Assembly (NCBI RefSeq): GCF_001434255.1
Contig: NZ_AZEY01000041.1
Location: forward strand, 57,141-121,140
Reading direction: 5' to 3'
DNA from: Lentilactobacillus diolivorans DSM 14421
GTDB lineage: Bacteria; Bacillota; Bacilli; Lactobacillales; Lactobacillaceae
DNA length: 64,000 bases
The notes under the pieces are model-generated. The model made no database searches. It was given only the letters and a program-made list of their open reading frames with translations, and was not told the origin of the DNA. This document shows, in pieces, positions 43,549 to 53,059 of the stretch; position 1 is the first letter of the stretch, and the number at the start of each line of letters is the position of its first letter. The position numbers and the translations under genes are program-made.

Positions 43549-43860
43549 TCAAACATTGACTTCGTTCCATGCACTCAAGGCACTAGTATTCCCACCAACT
43601 ACAACAAAGGTCGAATGACTTACGTTAATATTATTCGAACCATCCAAATCAAGCTAATGCCCACTGTTGGATTCATTTTGATCAAACATACACTGATCAA
43701 AACTAATTTGAGAACTGCGGAAAATATTTTGAACTACGCGATAAACATTTTTCCTTATTGTTATCTTTAATATCAGTAAAATTAATGCCAATAAGAGTCA
43801 CATTATTTCAGTCAATGTTGGAAACTTGGTTGGCGGTTAAGTTAGGATACAATTGTTTTT
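43549..43860 (-). pseudogene. decayed beta-helix surface-protein fragment
   Basis: The minus strand reads YPNLTANQVSNID, a TGA stop, NNVTLIGINFTDIKDNNKEK, then with a frame change SSQISFDQCMFDQNESNSGH, a TAG stop, LDLDGSNNINVSHSTFVVV and GGNTSALSAWNEVNV before a final stop. The Asn-rich, alternating pattern is that of a right-handed beta-helix or leucine-rich surface protein. Several stops show it is dead. The remaining DNA to 44046 shows no gene. Confidence 0.45.
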
Positions 43861-44046
43861 TGATGAACGCAATAGATGGTGGATGAGTGATAGTGATATT
43901 TAGTTAATACTAAACAGGGAAGTTAGAACTTGTGCTATGTTTTAATTCGTGTGTCATACTATTGGTGACTTAACGGATTTGCTTGAAAAGCTGACCATAT
44001 TTTCCCTAAATCTTAATTTTATTCTTAGTGGATTAGGAGATAGAAA

Positions 44047-44256
44047 ATGAGTAAAACGTTGACCGTATTTGGGAAAATATCCATTGGAATAATTGTGACA
44101 ATGATTCTGATCTATCTTATGCTTGATTGGATTGTCTTGGGCAGCATTCAAGGGCAACTGTTATCCATTATGGTTGGGTCATTTATGGTTGCCTATACAG
44201 GCGTATCATTTGGGTTAATTTATTTTATTGAAAGGAAGCGGCATTCGCCACACTAG
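44047..44256 (+). CDS. small two-helix membrane protein
   Basis: A 69-residue protein with two membrane helices (residues 10-29 and 37-60) and a tail ERKRHSPH. GGAGATAGAAA precedes the ATG. Not recognised. It stands upstream of, but apart from, the exported protein at 44401. Confidence 0.6.
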   Translation: MSKTLTVFGKISIGIIVTMILIYLMLDWIVLGSIQGQLLSIMVGSFMVAYTGVSFGLIYFIERKRHSPH

Positions 44257-44400
44257 CTGTAATATTTTTGGATGCAGATGCATCGTTGATTTGATTGAGG
44301 TTTAGGAAAATTAACAATTGGTTGATCAGTGCGGTTGCTGATTTAGTTTAACAATAAAGGGATACACCATATCCTGAAGATTAATTGAGGAGATATTATT

Positions 44401-45261
44401 ATGAGAAGGTTAAGTAGTTTTATTGGATTATTCGTCATGGGATTATCTATTATGACAGTCACGACGCTGAATAAATCGGCATCGGCTAACAGTCCACAAC
44501 GAGTCAGCAGTAGCTATATGGAAAAGGTTAGTAAGAAGATGCAATACTATCGACTAAATAAAAATATCCGACCAGCATCTTCCAACCTCAGCAAAAAAAC
44601 AGCTGTGCCCAAAGGAACGATTCTTAATTTAGACTATACGATCGACAGCGGCAGTCATCAAAAAGAAGGCAAAGCCCTTATCAGTGACCTGGTTGAGATG
44701 AGTTACGTCTTTAAAAAAAAGCTGGGGTTCAAGCCTGCTTATCGGTCAGCTTATTTATTATTCTCATATTATCCACATTTGTTTACACGGGTAAAGCGGC
44801 CGGCTTACGTGTTGCCGTATAGTGATAATGTCCTTTATTTCGGTGGCCTGTCAGCCCTTAAAAGGGAAGCTGATAGTAGTTTTGTTCACCCTAAATCTAC
44901 CAGTAAGGCTTTGAGAATTACTTCGGACGGTTATCTGGAACTTTACGTACGTGGTCGTAAGCCACTGAGTGATCCCCTATTTAATTGGCAATATGCTCAA
45001 AAACCGACAGCTTACGTTAAGATTGCCCATGCAATTAACAAGGGTTCTAAAAAATACTTATATTATCAAAAAAAATTGCCGGAGGTCCGGGCAACTCGCC
45101 TTTATCACGGCAAGTATCGTTACCGATTGAGGATTAATAATCTGCACACGCCTTATCGCTATACCAGTAATCAGGGTGCTAACACTTATGCAAGCTTTTA
45201 TTCGGTTGGTGGATCGCGATACTTCACAGTTCCTTGGGGAGATGGCGGTGACGGTGACTAA
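44401..45261 (+). CDS. exported protein, paralogue of 49329
   Basis: A 286-residue secreted protein. The signal peptide runs to about residue 29 (SASA-N). The mature part is basic and tyrosine-rich. Shared with the 49329 protein: a PKGTILNLDYTIDSG region (there PKNTIVSG), LRITSDGYLELY (there LKITPDGNVEFY), KKYLYYQKKLPEVRATRLYH (there TRYLYYSHHISGVHDQR), and GKYRYRLRINNLHTPYRY (there GRYQYRLTVTNLHQPFSL), then SQYK/ASFYSVGGSRYFT. Two distant members of one family, not described to my knowledge. It ends in GDGGDGD. AGGAGATATTATT precedes the ATG. Confidence 0.8.
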   Translation: MRRLSSFIGLFVMGLSIMTVTTLNKSASANSPQRVSSSYMEKVSKKMQYYRLNKNIRPASSNLSKKTAVPKGTILNLDYTIDSGSHQKEGKALISDLVEMSYVFKKKLGFKPAYRSAYLLFSYYPHLFTRVKRPAYVLPYSDNVLYFGGLSALKREADSSFVHPKSTSKALRITSDGYLELYVRGRKPLSDPLFNWQYAQKPTAYVKIAHAINKGSKKYLYYQKKLPEVRATRLYHGKYRYRLRINNLHTPYRYTSNQGANTYASFYSVGGSRYFTVPWGDGGDGD

Positions 45262-45685
45262 TAATCAAGGTTTAAAAGAGAAGCTGACTGACACATGTGG
45301 ATAAGAAACTCACTTTAGGTTAGATATGACAAGTTGGAGTTATTTTTTTAATAAGTGTGTGTTGGAATTTCTCGGGATTAATTTTACATTAAACAATTTA
45401 AATATTAGATCCAGGTAGAAACTGACGAAAGTTGGCTTCTGACTGGATCTTTTTTGTTGCACCAAGATGGAGCTGGAGGTGAGCCACAAAGATAAAAGAA
45501 TGCATATCAGGGGAATCGGTTACTTGCCTTTAGATTTTGTTATGCCACTATTGGTTGATTTAGAAAGAAACTATGAGTTAACTAATTGATTCAACTAAAG
45601 CGTTAAGAATTAATTATTTCTATAACATGCGGCGGCATTGTGACGTGCTACAATTAAATCAAAATATATTGACTGAGGCGATTGG
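45262..45685 (+). terminator. gene-free stretch with terminator
   Basis: It holds the terminator of the 44401 gene at 45408-45455 (GATCCAG against CTGGATC, inner TAGAA/TTCT pairing, then T6). A 40-codon frame at 45467-45589 has no proper ribosome site. Otherwise I see nothing. Confidence 0.6.
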
Positions 45686-46654
45686 ATGACAACCATTGGA
45701 TTCTGCTCGACATCGACACCGATTACGGCTATTTCACCGAAGCGGTTTGCACGGGCAAAAGCATTTTTGGAAGGTAAGGGAGTTAAATTAATTGCGGGTT
45801 CTTTAACCGGCAAGCAAGATCACTATCGTTCGGGGAGTATTCTTGACCGGGCGGCCGAAGTGAACCAGCTGATTTACAACGATGAGGTTGGGATTATTAT
45901 GGCAACCATTGGTGGGACAAATACGAATTCAATTTTGCCTTACTTGGACTATGATTATCTCAATCAGCATCCGAAAACAGTTGTGGGTTATTCCGACGCA
46001 ACGGCCTTGTTGCTGGCGGTTCAAACCCAGGCTCCGAATTGCCGAACCTTGTATGGACCAGCCCTAGTGGCTTCGTTTGGCGAATGGCCGCCGTTTGTGA
46101 ATGAAACCTGGACTGCGTTTGAAAAAATCATTAATACGCGGCATGGGCATTCGGTGACGATTAAGGCGCCAACGTATTGGGATGATGAAGCGATTAACTG
46201 GAATGACTTTGAGCGTCCTAAGCAGCAACGCCCTAACCAATGGCATTCAATTGGCGCCTCGAAATTAACCGGTCGAATTATGGGCGGTAACCTCAATACG
46301 ATCTATGGTATTTTAGGGTCTAACTATTTCCCGAAATTATCGCCGAATGACCTGCTGTTTATTGAAGATGCCGAAAAGGATGCTTCGACTGTTGAGAAGA
46401 ATTTTGCGATGATGCGGGATGCCGGTGCATTTGATCAGGTTTCCGGAATTATTCTCGGCAAACACGCTTTGTTTGACGATTCGGGAACCAGTCGCAAACC
46501 AATTGACATCTTATTAGAGGTACTGAATGGTCAGCAGATTCCCATTATTTACGATTATGATTCATGCCACACAGTGCCGATGATCACCACGCCATTAGGT
46601 GCTCAGACAACGATTAATGCAGATGATGGGACAATAACTTTTTCACGGTTTTAA
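45686..46654 (+). CDS. S66 serine peptidase (LD-carboxypeptidase/MccF type)
   Basis: A 322-residue S66 peptidase. The Ser-Glu-His triad is in place: GYSDAT with Ser103, LLFIEDAEKD with Glu227, and CHTVPMITTPLG with His295. The family trims L-Ala-D-Glu-type cross-bridge peptides from murein during recycling, or, in the MccF branch, cleaves microcin C to give self-immunity. The lack of a signal peptide fits a cytosolic enzyme. The alpha/beta hydrolase gene begins 28 bases later, so both may be co-transcribed. Confidence 0.9.
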   Translation: MTTIGFCSTSTPITAISPKRFARAKAFLEGKGVKLIAGSLTGKQDHYRSGSILDRAAEVNQLIYNDEVGIIMATIGGTNTNSILPYLDYDYLNQHPKTVVGYSDATALLLAVQTQAPNCRTLYGPALVASFGEWPPFVNETWTAFEKIINTRHGHSVTIKAPTYWDDEAINWNDFERPKQQRPNQWHSIGASKLTGRIMGGNLNTIYGILGSNYFPKLSPNDLLFIEDAEKDASTVEKNFAMMRDAGAFDQVSGIILGKHALFDDSGTSRKPIDILLEVLNGQQIPIIYDYDSCHTVPMITTPLGAQTTINADDGTITFSRF

Positions 46655-46682
46655 CACGATAAATAAAAACCAGGTGATTATT

Positions 46683-47519
46683 TTGCAGCAAAACCAATTA
46701 TTTCAAAATTTTGAAACGGCAGGCGGAACGATGAGCTATTACTATCGGCCGCCCAAAAACAATCGTGCGACAATACTCTTTTTCCAAGCATTTGGTGGTG
46801 ATTCGGATTACTACAATTTTAAAACGGTAATTGACAACTTATCACAGGACGATGGGATTTTAACGTTTGATTACCTTGGCTATGGATTGAGTGATCTGAC
46901 TGATAAACCGCAAACCTTACCCAACACAGTTAACGAATTTCGGCAGCTATTTGACAGTTTGAAATTAGGCCCGACGGTTATCTTTGCCCATAGTATCGGT
47001 GGGGTTTTCGGCCTTTATGATTATCTGAATTTTTCAAATCACGTTGTTGCTTTTATCTCAATTGAACCCACAACCTACGAAGTCGTTCATGCTCATCCCA
47101 AGGGAGCCGAATCGTTTGCCAAAGCGGCTGATGCGTTCAATCAACTCACACCCGATCAAAAAGCCGCTCGGCAAAAAGATTTAGCCATTCAGGGAGACAT
47201 CAACCCGTTATTGAGTGCTGAAGACGCAGCCGCCAATACGAAAATCTTAGCTGGAAAAATGTATAATCGGAACTTGGTCGCGCAAACGCAAAATTGGAAT
47301 GCGATGTTAAAGCCGGTTGCCGAGCAAAAGTTGCCGAATCACTTACCAACTCTGCTTTTTTCCACCACCAAGCGGCAGGCTGAGTTCAAGCAGTCGGGAT
47401 ATTTAACCCAACATCCCAAGTCACGGTTGGTTGCCTTGGAGGGGACTCATTACCTACACTGGAAGTACCCTAAACTGATTGCTAAAACGACTGATCAATT
47501 CATTGATAGTCTTGGATAA
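46683..47519 (+). CDS. alpha/beta hydrolase
   Basis: A 278-residue alpha/beta hydrolase. The nucleophile elbow is FAHSIGGVFG (GxSxG variant AHSIG) near residue 100, the oxyanion segment FFQAFGGDSDYY is near residue 35, and the catalytic histidine is in GTHYLHW near residue 262. Start at TTG 46683 with AGGTG eight bases upstream. Substrate unknown. Confidence 0.85.
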   Translation: MQQNQLFQNFETAGGTMSYYYRPPKNNRATILFFQAFGGDSDYYNFKTVIDNLSQDDGILTFDYLGYGLSDLTDKPQTLPNTVNEFRQLFDSLKLGPTVIFAHSIGGVFGLYDYLNFSNHVVAFISIEPTTYEVVHAHPKGAESFAKAADAFNQLTPDQKAARQKDLAIQGDINPLLSAEDAAANTKILAGKMYNRNLVAQTQNWNAMLKPVAEQKLPNHLPTLLFSTTKRQAEFKQSGYLTQHPKSRLVALEGTHYLHWKYPKLIAKTTDQFIDSLG

Positions 47520-47833
47520 TGTAAAAAAGAATGAGGATTGCTAATTAAGAGAAGGTCAGAGAGAAGCTTGGGCAATATTAAAGTTGCCAAGATTTTCTTT
47601 GATCTTTTTGAAATTGATAAGCCGAAAAAATGGTCAAATTGACTTATTTTACATTTTTTACATCAAATTTGTGAAAATGTCATGAAAAAGTATTAATCGA
47701 TATCATACCTACCAGATTAACAAAGAAACCGATTACCATTAATTCATGTGATAGAAAGTGGGACAAGGATCCTTGCATATTGAATGAAAATCAGTAAACT
47801 ATTCCGAAGTGACTAATTTTAGGAGGATATGCT
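47520..47833. other. gene-free stretch before EIIC gene
   Basis: There is a hairpin CTTGGGCAA/TTGCCAAG at about 47567-47591, followed by a T-rich tract, which may end the hydrolase transcript. No EIIB-coding sequence and no clear catabolite-response element is seen. Confidence 0.5.
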
Positions 47834-49036
47834 GTGTTTCAATCAATTATTTTAAAGAAAAGTAAACAGGGATTTGTCGGCTTTGTGAATATGTTGGCGG
47901 ATATTTTTGTGCCGATTATTCCGGCCATTGTTGCGGCTGGGTTATTAATGGCGCTTCATAACGTGTTAACGGCCCCACATTTATTTATGGCCTCGTCCTT
48001 GGTCGCCGCCTATCCGAATATGAAAGGATTTGCGGCTTTCATTAATGTGTTAGCCAACGCACCGTTTGCATTTTTACCGGTGCTAATCGGTTTTTCGGCA
48101 ACCAAGCGATTTGGCGGCAACCCATTTTTGGGAGCAGCGATGGGGATGATGATGGTTTCACCCGCCTTGGTCAGTGGCTATGATGTCAGTACAGCCCTGG
48201 CAAGCCATCAATTGGCTTATTGGCATATTTTAGGGATGCCGGTTGCCCAAGCCGGTTATCAAGGTTCCGTCATCCCAATGCTGGCGGTTGCCTGGTTACT
48301 TTCAAAGATTGAAAAATGGTGTCATCGGCGAATTCCTGAAGCACTTGATTATACCTTTACCCCGTTAATTACGATTCTGGTAACGGGACTACTGACCTTT
48401 GTGATTGTTGGTCCCGTGATGCGGGATGTCAGTGATGGGTTAACAAACGGCCTCCTATGGCTTTATCAGACGTCAGGCGCGGTAGGTACCGGTGTGTTGG
48501 GCTTGTTATACGCGCCATTGGTCATTACCGGCCTACACCAAAGCTTTCCAGCTATCGAAACGCAATTAATTGCCAACGTGAAACAAACCGGTGGCAGCTT
48601 TATCTTTCCGATTGCTTCGGTGTCCAACATCGCTCAGGGTGCTGCAGCGTTGGCTGTCTTTTTCCTGACTAAGGATAAAAAGCAACGGGGATTGGCTTCT
48701 TCTGCCAGTATGTCAGCGCTTTTAGGGGTAACCGAACCAGCGATGTTTGGTATTAATCTGAAGTTGAAGTTCCCGTTTGTGGCTTCCATGCTTGGTTCAG
48801 GCGCGGCAGGCATTTATCTTGGCCTAACCCACGTATTGGCCGTTTCACTAGGATCCAACAGTGTATTGGGTTTTATTAGCATTGCTACGCAGTCCATTCC
48901 GGCTTTTCTAATCAGTTGTGTGATTAGTTTTGCGGTTAGCTTCTCAGCCACTTATGTTTATGGTCGGCGTCAAGAAGTAACTGAAGTTCTGCGGACGGCT
49001 GATGAACAGCCAAAAGAAGCTGTGGCTGCCAACTAG
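47834..49036 (+). CDS. PTS EIIC component lacking EIIB (sucrose/beta-glucoside type)
   Basis: A 400-residue integral membrane protein with about ten helices. The EIIC core motifs are clear: FVPIIPAIVAAGLLMAL, PFLPVLIGFSATKRFGGNP-like, and GITEP-type SALLGVTEPAMFG near residue 300. In sucrose- and trehalose-type PTS permeases, an 80-90-residue EIIB precedes EIIC. Here the protein begins almost exactly where EIIC would, and no EIIB or EIIA gene is adjacent. It could take phosphate from an EIIB encoded elsewhere, or no longer phosphorylate. AGGAGG precedes the GTG. Confidence 0.88.
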   Translation: MFQSIILKKSKQGFVGFVNMLADIFVPIIPAIVAAGLLMALHNVLTAPHLFMASSLVAAYPNMKGFAAFINVLANAPFAFLPVLIGFSATKRFGGNPFLGAAMGMMMVSPALVSGYDVSTALASHQLAYWHILGMPVAQAGYQGSVIPMLAVAWLLSKIEKWCHRRIPEALDYTFTPLITILVTGLLTFVIVGPVMRDVSDGLTNGLLWLYQTSGAVGTGVLGLLYAPLVITGLHQSFPAIETQLIANVKQTGGSFIFPIASVSNIAQGAAALAVFFLTKDKKQRGLASSASMSALLGVTEPAMFGINLKLKFPFVASMLGSGAAGIYLGLTHVLAVSLGSNSVLGFISIATQSIPAFLISCVISFAVSFSATYVYGRRQEVTEVLRTADEQPKEAVAAN

Positions 49037-49076
49037 TTTTATTTAAAAAGAAAAACGATCATTATTACAAAAATGG

Positions 49077-49255
49077 AGAGTGAGACAAAAGGCGGTTAAC
49101 TTCCAGAGTACAATTGGATTATCCGAATATTCTGGTCTTGAATATTTGGATAATTCGGTTGTACGGCAGAAAGTTGCCTTTTGTCTCACGTTTTTGCATG
49201 GTAATAGTCGTGATTACAAAAATGGAGCTGGACAAAATCACTTTTGTCCAGCTTC
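49077..49255 (+). repeat. composite palindromic element, copy C
   Basis: Outer arms GAGTGAGACAAAAGGC and GCCTTTTGTCTCAC; GGTTAACTTCCAGAGTACAA; inner hairpin GGATTATCCGAATATTC against GAATATTTGGATAATTC; GTACGGCAGAAAGTTGCC; GGTAATAGTCGTGATTAC; closing hairpin GAGCTGGACAAAA/TTTTGTCCAGCTTC. It begins 40 bases after the EIIC gene. Same order as copy B. Confidence 0.8.
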
Positions 49256-49328
49256 ATTTGTATTGGTAATTTTTGGAGTAGCTTTTAGCTAAATTCTGAT
49301 GGGTTTGTCCGATTAACTAAGCGTTAGT

Positions 49329-50228
49329 TTACGCGCCATAAGAGCCACTTCGAGTGTAATAGGTTGTACTACCGATCTTATACTGACTCATCATAACGGC
49401 ACCTTGGTCACCGTCAAACAACGAAAATGGTTGGTGAAGGTTAGTCACTGTTAGGCGATATTGGTAGCGGCCGGATTTGGCAACCCGCTGATCATGCACA
49501 CCGGAGATATGGTGTGAATAGTACAAATAACGGGTATTGCCCTTAACAATTGTTTTGTTTATTTTGGCGAATGATTGTGGAATCAAACTAAATAATTGAT
49601 TGTTCTTCGTCTGTCCGGAAATAATTGGGTAGAATTCGACGTTACCATCCGGTGTTATTTTTAACTGATCAGTTGTCGGAGTAAACGGATCAATTTTGGG
49701 GGTATATGGATATTTGTTGAGGATTCCCCGCGAATAGGTTGGCAGGTATTTTGGCGGTGTAATTCGTTTAAACCGGCGATTAAGTGATTGCTTAGATTTA
49801 GCCGTCACGCTAATCGCAAAATTTGGTTCTGCAAATTGTTTGGTAATTTTGGGTTTCAATAGGTGATAACTTAATGAATCAAAATCAAGATTAAAGCTAT
49901 ATCGAACAAGTCCTTTCTCCGAGTCATTAAATTTGTTCCCGGAGACAATGGTATTTTTAGGGATTTGTAAGACTTTAGGATGGGTAAGCTTTGTGTTTTG
50001 TCGATCACCAAACTTGATTGTCACGTTAACGGGTTTCAAAGTGCGGTAAAACTTGATATGATACCAAATACTGCCATAATGTTTTTTGATACTTGCCAGT
50101 TGCTTTTTAGAAACGGGCTGGACGGTAACCGCATCAGGATCGTCGTTTAAAGAAGCCTGCACGTGGACTGAGGCGGCGAGCCCCAATAAGACTGCGGCAA
50201 AGATTAATAGATTGCGAAGTTTCTTCAT
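49329..50228 (-). CDS. exported protein, paralogue of 44401
   Basis: A 299-residue secreted protein with a signal peptide (residues 1-25, VQA-S). The mature part shares four blocks with the 44401 protein (PKNTIVSG, LKITPDGNVEFY, TRYLYYSHHI, GRYQYRLTVTNLH). Its last codons end in TRSGSYGA. It overlaps the CPBP gene at 50225 by four bases, so the two are translationally coupled, last genes of a minus-strand cluster. That coupling links the exported family to CPBP proteases. Confidence 0.82.
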   Translation of the reverse strand: MKKLRNLLIFAAVLLGLAASVHVQASLNDDPDAVTVQPVSKKQLASIKKHYGSIWYHIKFYRTLKPVNVTIKFGDRQNTKLTHPKVLQIPKNTIVSGNKFNDSEKGLVRYSFNLDFDSLSYHLLKPKITKQFAEPNFAISVTAKSKQSLNRRFKRITPPKYLPTYSRGILNKYPYTPKIDPFTPTTDQLKITPDGNVEFYPIISGQTKNNQLFSLIPQSFAKINKTIVKGNTRYLYYSHHISGVHDQRVAKSGRYQYRLTVTNLHQPFSLFDGDQGAVMMSQYKIGSTTYYTRSGSYGA

Positions 50229-51505
50229 CTGATTTCCTTCTTTCTCACATTAGTATCCCTTGAACCAAGTATTTTGTCAAAATTCAAGTGGTAATGGGAT
50301 TGTGGTTGTTTGATTTGGATGCGGGCCATCGTTTGTTCAAAAGCGGCCTGCTGATTGTGACCTAAAAGTAGGAATAAAGAAACCACAATAGCGATTACAC
50401 TGATGAGTAGTAAAAACGTAATCAAAAAGGGAGTTGGCCCCTGCGAGAATGGACTGCTGCCGTTTGGAAAACCAACTAGATCTGCCAAACTATGCAGGAT
50501 GATGCTGATCCAGATTGTCCCGGTGTATAAACAAATCGTGCTGTAAATAAAACCGATTCCAATGGCACTTAAAATTTGAAGTAGGGTAGCTGGGACACTC
50601 TGATAGAACATATTTTGCGCGTGCCACAGGCCAAACAGAAGAGAGCTGACCACCACGCCAAAGATCATTTGGGTCTTTTGTGATCGCTGGTTAACGTGTA
50701 GTAATTGCCAAAACAGAGCATAACGAAAGATGATTTCTTCGTAACAGCAAATCGAAAGAACCGTTACAATCAAATACGTGATCGGGCCGCTTACCGGTTT
50801 CAACGCAAAGTGGTGGAACAAATTTGACCAGCTCCCAGCAGTCGTACACAAATAGGCTAATGCCGGGAGAATGGCAACCAATAACCAACCATAGTTGACT
50901 TTTGAATTGATTTTAATTTTGGGGAGACCAAATCCCCAACAGTGCATGACATAGAATAATGCGGCAAATGTAACGAAGTAAAAGATAATGATCATCGAGA
51001 AACTGTTGTCAACGTTGAAACCGATTAATCGTAACTGATTTACGGATGTTGGAAAACTATATAGATAAATAAAGGAAAAGAACATTCTGATAATTGGGCC
51101 AGTCTCATTAATTAACAAACCTTTGAAATAAGGTGGGATGCTAACTAGAAATCCTAATAGAATTAAGTAAGCAGAAATGGTGGCTGAAAGATGTAACTTA
51201 TCAATCAAGGATAGTGAAAGTAGGGAAAAGCCAAAAATTAGACTGGTGGGATAGGCGAAAATCAAAATGGCTTTGATAATCCCTTTAATTGCGCTTTTGA
51301 GAAGTGAACGATGCTGCGAGGCGACTTCCAAATGTGGAGTTAGTAATCCCAAAAGCGTTACGACAATCGTAATTAGGATTGATGGTAGACCAGCCTTGGC
51401 GATGGCGGCATCTGGATTGGTTAGTGAAATGATACAGGTAACGGCTAAAATAATGGCACACTGAATTCTGAAAATCAGTAATTGTGATTTATCTTTGATA
51501 AACAT
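50225..51505 (-). CDS. long CPBP-family intramembrane protease (6)
   Basis: A 426-residue protein with about ten or eleven helices, larger than usual CPBP members. The catalytic part sits in the C-terminal half: CYEEIIFRYALFWQLL near residue 262, FGLWHAQNMF near residue 300, and LHSLADLVGFP near residue 348. The N-terminal half adds four or five helices. AGGGGAG precedes the ATG at 51505. It shares its whole length with the next gene (51741), so the two arose by tandem duplication. Its stop overlaps the exported-protein start. Confidence 0.9.
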   Translation of the reverse strand: MFIKDKSQLLIFRIQCAIILAVTCIISLTNPDAAIAKAGLPSILITIVVTLLGLLTPHLEVASQHRSLLKSAIKGIIKAILIFAYPTSLIFGFSLLSLSLIDKLHLSATISAYLILLGFLVSIPPYFKGLLINETGPIIRMFFSFIYLYSFPTSVNQLRLIGFNVDNSFSMIIIFYFVTFAALFYVMHCWGFGLPKIKINSKVNYGWLLVAILPALAYLCTTAGSWSNLFHHFALKPVSGPITYLIVTVLSICCYEEIIFRYALFWQLLHVNQRSQKTQMIFGVVVSSLLFGLWHAQNMFYQSVPATLLQILSAIGIGFIYSTICLYTGTIWISIILHSLADLVGFPNGSSPFSQGPTPFLITFLLLISVIAIVVSLFLLLGHNQQAAFEQTMARIQIKQPQSHYHLNFDKILGSRDTNVRKKEIR

Positions 51506-51673
51506 GAGTTGATCTCCCCTTTAGTCTGGTTTAAAAACCGAGTTTAGTTATGAATTGGATAACGTCTCTAAAGTAACCGGTGGCAATTGGTCGTTCAAGC
51601 AATGAATCATAGCATGTGACTATTAGGCCAGTGGAATGCGGTTTAACTGAGGAGTTTGTTTTTGAAAGTCATG

Positions 51674-51718
51674 AAAAAACAATCGGTAACCTGGAAAGTT
51701 TCCGGTTACCGATTGTTT
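51674..51718 (-). terminator. terminator between the tandem CPBP genes
   Basis: On the minus strand AACAATCGGTAACC pairs with GGTTACCGATTGTT, followed by TTTTTT. It separates the two CPBP transcripts at least in part. Confidence 0.8.
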
Positions 51719-51740
51719 ATTACGTGGTTATCTTAAATAA

Positions 51741-52982
51741 TTAAATTCGAATACGGGCCATTGTTTGCTTAAAAGCTGCTTGGCGTTTCTTTCCCAAAAG
51801 TAGAATTAGAGAAACACCAATTTCAAGGAGGGCAGCCAGTAGCATATATTCAATTTCGAAAGCACTCGGGGTTTGGGAAAAAGCACTGGTAACCTCAGGG
51901 GCACCGGCCAGATCGGTTAAACTGTGAAGAATGATGGCAATCCAAATTGTGCCGGTATACAGGCTGATGGTGGCTAGGATAAAGCCGGTTCCAATGGCAC
52001 TGACCATTTGAAGCAGGGTGGCCGGTAAACTTTGGTCGAAAATGTTTTGTGCGTGCCACAGACCGAATAGTAATGAACTGATTAGAATTGCCCAAAATTG
52101 TTGGGCTCTGGGCGATGTATGTTTGAAGTGTAACAGCTGCCAGAAGAACGAGTAACGAAAGATGATCTCTTCATAGCAGCAAACCGTGACAATAGTCATA
52201 ATAAAGTAGGCGAGCGGACCGCTGACAAGCTGCCAATCAAAGTGATAAAAGACATTATGCCAGCTTCCGGCCGAACTGTTTAATTCCAGTAACACAAGGG
52301 CAACGATGAGGCTTAACCACCCATAATTAACGGTCGAATTAATTTTAAGTCTGGGTAGACTAAATCCCCAACGATGCATGACATAGCCGGTAGTAATAAA
52401 GAGAAATAGATAACTCAAAATTGTGAGTAGAGATGTGCTATTGAAAGTTATCCAAATGCCAAATGAATAAGAGGTATTGAACCCTAATATGCCAAGCTGA
52501 TTGAGGATGTATGGTGAAAAAAACAAATAAGCAAAAATAAAGATCATTCTCGTAATTGAGCCAGTCTCGTTTATCAGAAATAGTTTTAGATATGGGATCA
52601 AACCACCAGCGCCCAGTAAGAATGCGAGATAGATGATTGGCATTTTTGAGATGTGAGCTTGCGTTACCAGTGGTAGAAATAACAAGCAAATGCCAAAGAA
52701 TAACACAAATGGATACAGTGCGGTTATGACCAACCGAATCGTATTCTTGATGGCTTTTTGAAGTAGTGGTAATTGCACTGCTGGCTGCCCAACGTTGGGT
52801 GTCAGGATGCCGATTAAAGGAACTAACGCGATTATCATGACACTTGTCAGACTACCAAATTGATCTAATGTGTTTTGAAAATTAACTAACAATGAGCCAC
52901 CAAAGACGATTACAATTAGTGTGCATTGAAGCTTGAAGATAAGTGACAACGAGTGATCGTTGTTGGCTGCCGAGATTTCCAT
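51741..52982 (-). CDS. long CPBP-family intramembrane protease (7)
   Basis: A 413-residue paralogue of the 50225 protein with the same CYEEIIFRYSFFWQLL, FGLWHAQNIF and LHSLTDLAG motifs and the same N-terminal extension. The ATG at 52982 has GGAGAGG upstream; the frame extends further without a site. It lies between the XRE regulator (53060) and the second CPBP gene. Partner or substrate unknown; the exported protein at 49329 is an obvious candidate. Confidence 0.9.
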   Translation of the reverse strand: MEISAANNDHSLSLIFKLQCTLIVIVFGGSLLVNFQNTLDQFGSLTSVMIIALVPLIGILTPNVGQPAVQLPLLQKAIKNTIRLVITALYPFVLFFGICLLFLPLVTQAHISKMPIIYLAFLLGAGGLIPYLKLFLINETGSITRMIFIFAYLFFSPYILNQLGILGFNTSYSFGIWITFNSTSLLTILSYLFLFITTGYVMHRWGFSLPRLKINSTVNYGWLSLIVALVLLELNSSAGSWHNVFYHFDWQLVSGPLAYFIMTIVTVCCYEEIIFRYSFFWQLLHFKHTSPRAQQFWAILISSLLFGLWHAQNIFDQSLPATLLQMVSAIGTGFILATISLYTGTIWIAIILHSLTDLAGAPEVTSAFSQTPSAFEIEYMLLAALLEIGVSLILLLGKKRQAAFKQTMARIRI

Positions 52983-53059
52983 GATTAATTTGGCCTCTCC
53001 ATTATTATTTTGGTGTTCCAAAAATAGTAAGAATCATAGAAATGAATCGGTGCTTTTGG

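Noticed and set aside
43518..43760. Plus-strand open frame with PCTQGTSIPTNYNKG and following
   Set aside because: No start or ribosome site; the minus-strand reading gives more coherent surface-protein-like fragments.
45467..45589. 40-codon frame starting MELEVSHKDK
   Set aside because: No well placed ribosome site, follows a terminator, and no recognisable features; possibly a remnant.
47640..47833. Catabolite-response element before the EIIC gene
   Set aside because: Stretches such as GAAAATGTCATG and GAAACCGATTACC only poorly match the cre consensus.
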